A stretch of DNA of 64,000 bases from JBLIRR01 sp049472395 (lineage in GTDB: Bacteria; SZUA-182; DTGQ01; JBLIRR01), in assembly GCA_049472395.1 (NCBI GenBank), contig JBLIRR010000015.1, forward strand, positions 1 to 64,000, written 5' to 3'. The notes under the pieces are model-generated. The model worked only from the letters and a program-made list of their open reading frames with translations, did not search any database and had not been told where the DNA came from. Shown here piece by piece: positions 61,928-64,000 of the stretch. The position numbers and the translations under genes were made by a program. How positions within the stretch are numbered: position 1 is the stretch's first letter; every line of letters starts with the position of its first letter.

Positions 61928-62346
61928 GAAAAAAGGAGAATAAATCTGTAAACATGGATATTAAATCTTTTCTTGGAGAAGGAACAAATTTTAAGGGTGT
62001 TCTTAATTTTGATGGCGCAATAAATATTGATGGGAAAATAGAGGGCGAAATTAATAGTAGAGATGCGCTTATAGTGGGTAAGCACGCAGAGATCTCAGCC
62101 CAGATCAAGGTTGGTGCTATATATATCAAAGGCACCATAAAAGGTGATATAACGGCAACAGAAAGAATTGAGATTTATCCATCAGGCAAAGTCTTTGGAA
62201 ATATAAAAACGCCTGTGTTAATAATAGAGGAGGGCGTGATTTTCGAAGGACATTGTGAGATGAGACCGGAAAATTTGGCTGAAAATGATATTCCAGATAA
62301 TAAGACGTATCAGCCAAAAATAGTTAAGAGTCCTCAGAGAGCATAA
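61924..62346 (+). CDS. Bactofilin
   Basis: A 140-residue polymer-forming cytoskeletal protein. The beta-helix part (about 18 to 110) has the family pattern FLGEGTNFKGVLNFDGAINI, DGKIEGEINS, GAIYIKGTIKGDIT and EIYPSGKVFGNIKTPVLIIE. Overlaps parB by four bases, so co-translated. In Myxococcus, bactofilins BacNOP position the ParABC system; the same gene pairing here suggests a conserved link. Short N- and C-terminal tails. Confidence 0.93.
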   Translation: MRKKENKSVNMDIKSFLGEGTNFKGVLNFDGAINIDGKIEGEINSRDALIVGKHAEISAQIKVGAIYIKGTIKGDITATERIEIYPSGKVFGNIKTPVLIIEEGVIFEGHCEMRPENLAENDIPDNKTYQPKIVKSPQRA

Positions 62347-64000
62347 ATGCCTCGTGGTATTGATCTCATCTTATTACACCCCCCATCTGTTTATGATTTT
62401 CGGGAAAAACCTATATTTTGGGGACCAATTGCAGATGTAGTTCCCTCCTCGACAATTTTCGAAATGTATCCGATTGGATTTAGCTCAATATCTGAGGTAT
62501 TAAGTAGGCATAAAATAAAGACAAAAATAATAAATTTAGCGTATCTTATGCTTGCCAGCGCAGATTTTGATGTTGAGCAGTGCATTAAATCTTTAAATGC
62601 AAAAGCATTTGGTATTGATCTTCATTGGTTGTGTCATGCTCATGGTTCGATAGAAATTGCAAAAATTTGTAAAAAATATCATCCGGATATCCCGGTAATT
62701 TTTGGGGGCTATTCAGCAACCTTTTTTTATAAAGAAATAATGGAAACGTATCCACAGGTAGATTACATTGTGCGAGGTGATAGTACGGAACTGAGAGTTC
62801 TAGAATTAATGAGATGTATCATATATGATTTCCCAAAGGATCATATCGCAAATTTAACATGGAGGCAAAAAAATGGGAAAATATATACGACTCCCCTTGA
62901 ACAGCCTGCACAGAAATTGGATGATTATTCAAATAATTATCTAAATCTCTTTAAAATAGGATTAAAAAATTGTGATATAAAGTCACAAATTCCATTTTTA
63001 GGGTGGTGGGGATATCCGATTACGGCTATAATGACAGTGAGAGGGTGCACTCAACATTGTGCAATATGTGGTGGATCTGCATATTCGATGAATCGATTGT
63101 GCAATCGTCAAAAACCGTCATATAGATCAGCAGAGAAAATTATTAATGATGTTAAAAAAGTCTCGTCGTATTCCAAGGCGCCAATTTTTATTATAGGAGA
63201 TATAAATCAGGCTGGCAGTGATTATGCTAATACAATTTTAAGTGGCTTGAAAAAGCTTCATATAAAGAATGAAATCGTTTTTGAATTATTTGATTCTACA
63301 TCTGAGGAATTTTTCAAAAGAGCAGCAGAATCAATAAAAAATTTAAATTTTGAAATGTCACCTGAAACGCATGATGAATCAATGAGAAAATGGGGGGGAA
63401 AAAACTATTTAAATAGAGAAATGGAACAAAATATCCAAAGGGCTTTAGATAATGGCGCAAATAAATTTGACCTTTATTTTATGACAGGAATACCAAAACA
63501 AGATTATGAATCTGTAATGAAAACAATAGAATATTGCGAGACTTTAATGGAACGTTTTGATAGTCGATTAATGCCTTTTATATCCCCCCTTGCTCCTTTT
63601 ATTGATCCATGCTCCTTAGTCTGGGATAATCCTTCAAAATATGGCTATACTTTATTTTGTAAAACACTAGAAGACCATAGAAAAAATCTGCTACAGCCCT
63701 CATGGAAATATATATTATCATATGAAACCAAATGGATGAGCAGAGATCAAATAGTTGAGAGTACATATGAAGCTGCAAAGAGGCTTAATATGTTAAAAGT
63801 TAAATATGGACAGATAAGGAAAGGGGTTGGGCAAAAAATAGATACACGAATAAAAAAATCAGTCGAGTTGATTAAGAAAATTGATACCATTCTTCTTAAT
63901 GAAAAGGATGAAGCACAGAGAGAGGTAAAATTGAAAAATCTTCATGAAGATATGAAAAAATATTCATATTCTACTATCTGTGAGGATGATGAAATAAAAT
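62347..64000 (+). CDS. B12-binding radical SAM protein, 3' cut by window end
   Basis: Open frame to the last base (551 codons visible). The N-terminal about 165 residues form a B12-binding fold: IDLILLHPPSVYDF, FGIDLHWLCHAHGS and PVIFGGYSATFF. Then VRGCTQHCAICGGSAYSMNR gives the CxxxCxxC cluster site (about residues 236 to 243), and a TIM-barrel part with FIIGDINQAGSDY and FEMSPETHDESM. Probably a methyltransferase or peptide/lipid-modifying enzyme of the Ta0216/MJ1487-like groups. ATG directly follows the bactofilin stop (TAAATG). The C-terminus is outside the window. Confidence 0.85.
   Translation, partial: MPRGIDLILLHPPSVYDFREKPIFWGPIADVVPSSTIFEMYPIGFSSISEVLSRHKIKTKIINLAYLMLASADFDVEQCIKSLNAKAFGIDLHWLCHAHGSIEIAKICKKYHPDIPVIFGGYSATFFYKEIMETYPQVDYIVRGDSTELRVLELMRCIIYDFPKDHIANLTWRQKNGKIYTTPLEQPAQKLDDYSNNYLNLFKIGLKNCDIKSQIPFLGWWGYPITAIMTVRGCTQHCAICGGSAYSMNRLCNRQKPSYRSAEKIINDVKKVSSYSKAPIFIIGDINQAGSDYANTILSGLKKLHIKNEIVFELFDSTSEEFFKRAAESIKNLNFEMSPETHDESMRKWGGKNYLNREMEQNIQRALDNGANKFDLYFMTGIPKQDYESVMKTIEYCETLMERFDSRLMPFISPLAPFIDPCSLVWDNPSKYGYTLFCKTLEDHRKNLLQPSWKYILSYETKWMSRDQIVESTYEAAKRLNMLKVKYGQIRKGVGQKIDTRIKKSVELIKKIDTILLNEKDEAQREVKLKNLHEDMKKYSYSTICEDDEIK

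Noticed and set aside
1..64000. tRNA, rRNA or tmRNA genes
   Set aside because: I looked for the T-arm sequence GGTTCGAATCC and its complement and cloverleaf patterns; none were convincing. A tRNAscan run would decide.

Overview
The window comes from an AT-rich diderm bacterium. Its outer membrane is inferred from a BamD lipoprotein, a BamE/SmpA-like lipoprotein, other lipobox proteins and polysaccharide genes. The MglA/roadblock/PATAN cluster, a second TrpB (TrpB2), a bactofilin next to parAB and a ten-gene Mrp antiporter operon suggest a deep-branching, probably uncultured lineage. I cannot name the phylum from sequence alone.

Region 1 (1 to about 20,200) looks like an integrated mobile island. 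It is gene-poor, with several unknown small secreted proteins, a transposase fragment, a decayed HU gene and decayed non-coding stretches. Its right end is a large serine recombinase whose last codons run into comM. ComM is cut immediately after the AAMNP motif, so the island sits inside comM; the left end and the rest of comM are outside the window. Cargo includes: (a) a HxsB-like radical SAM/SPASM peptide maturase beside a secreted protein carrying six tandem Tyr-X-(Glu/Asp/Ser) triplets, a likely new variant of the His-Xaa-Ser/three-residue-cyclophane type of system; (b) an M48 metalloprotease with a membrane partner; (c) an intact HU protein and small proteins; (d) a lipoprotein joining a caspase-like fold to a PQQ-type propeller; (e) a TIR-NACHT gene and a WD40/zinc-ribbon gene overlapping by one base, a split NLR-like (STAND) defence protein.

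Region 2 (20.2 to 28 kb) holds truncated comM, a CpsB-type PHP phosphatase, a large TPR/membrane/zinc-ribbon protein, a DUF4388 (PATAN) protein and a polarity-type cluster (MglA-like GTPase with tandem-repeat tail plus three roadblock proteins).

Region 3 (28 to 39.6 kb) is housekeeping: HD phosphohydrolase, CPA2 antiporter, mobB-mobA, phosphohexomutase, a Kv-type potassium channel, trpB2, a FlaA1/CapD-type nucleotide-sugar enzyme and an ABC-type binding protein. Region 4 (39.6 to 47.9 kb) is one long minus-strand Mrp operon in the order E-F-G-DUF4040-B-C-D-D-small-A/L. Region 5 (48 to 56.2 kb) holds an SH3 protein, a HEPN protein, a peptide-binding protein, bamD, trpBA and proS.

Region 6 (56.3 to 64 kb) is a chromosome-origin-type cluster: rnpA-yidD-yidC-mnmE, a perfect parS, parA-parB, a bactofilin and the start of a B12-binding radical SAM gene. 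It lacks the usual rpmH, jag, mnmG and rsmG. A 66 to 75 nt palindromic element occurs twice (28.0 and 48.0 kb). I saw no tRNA, rRNA or CRISPR array.
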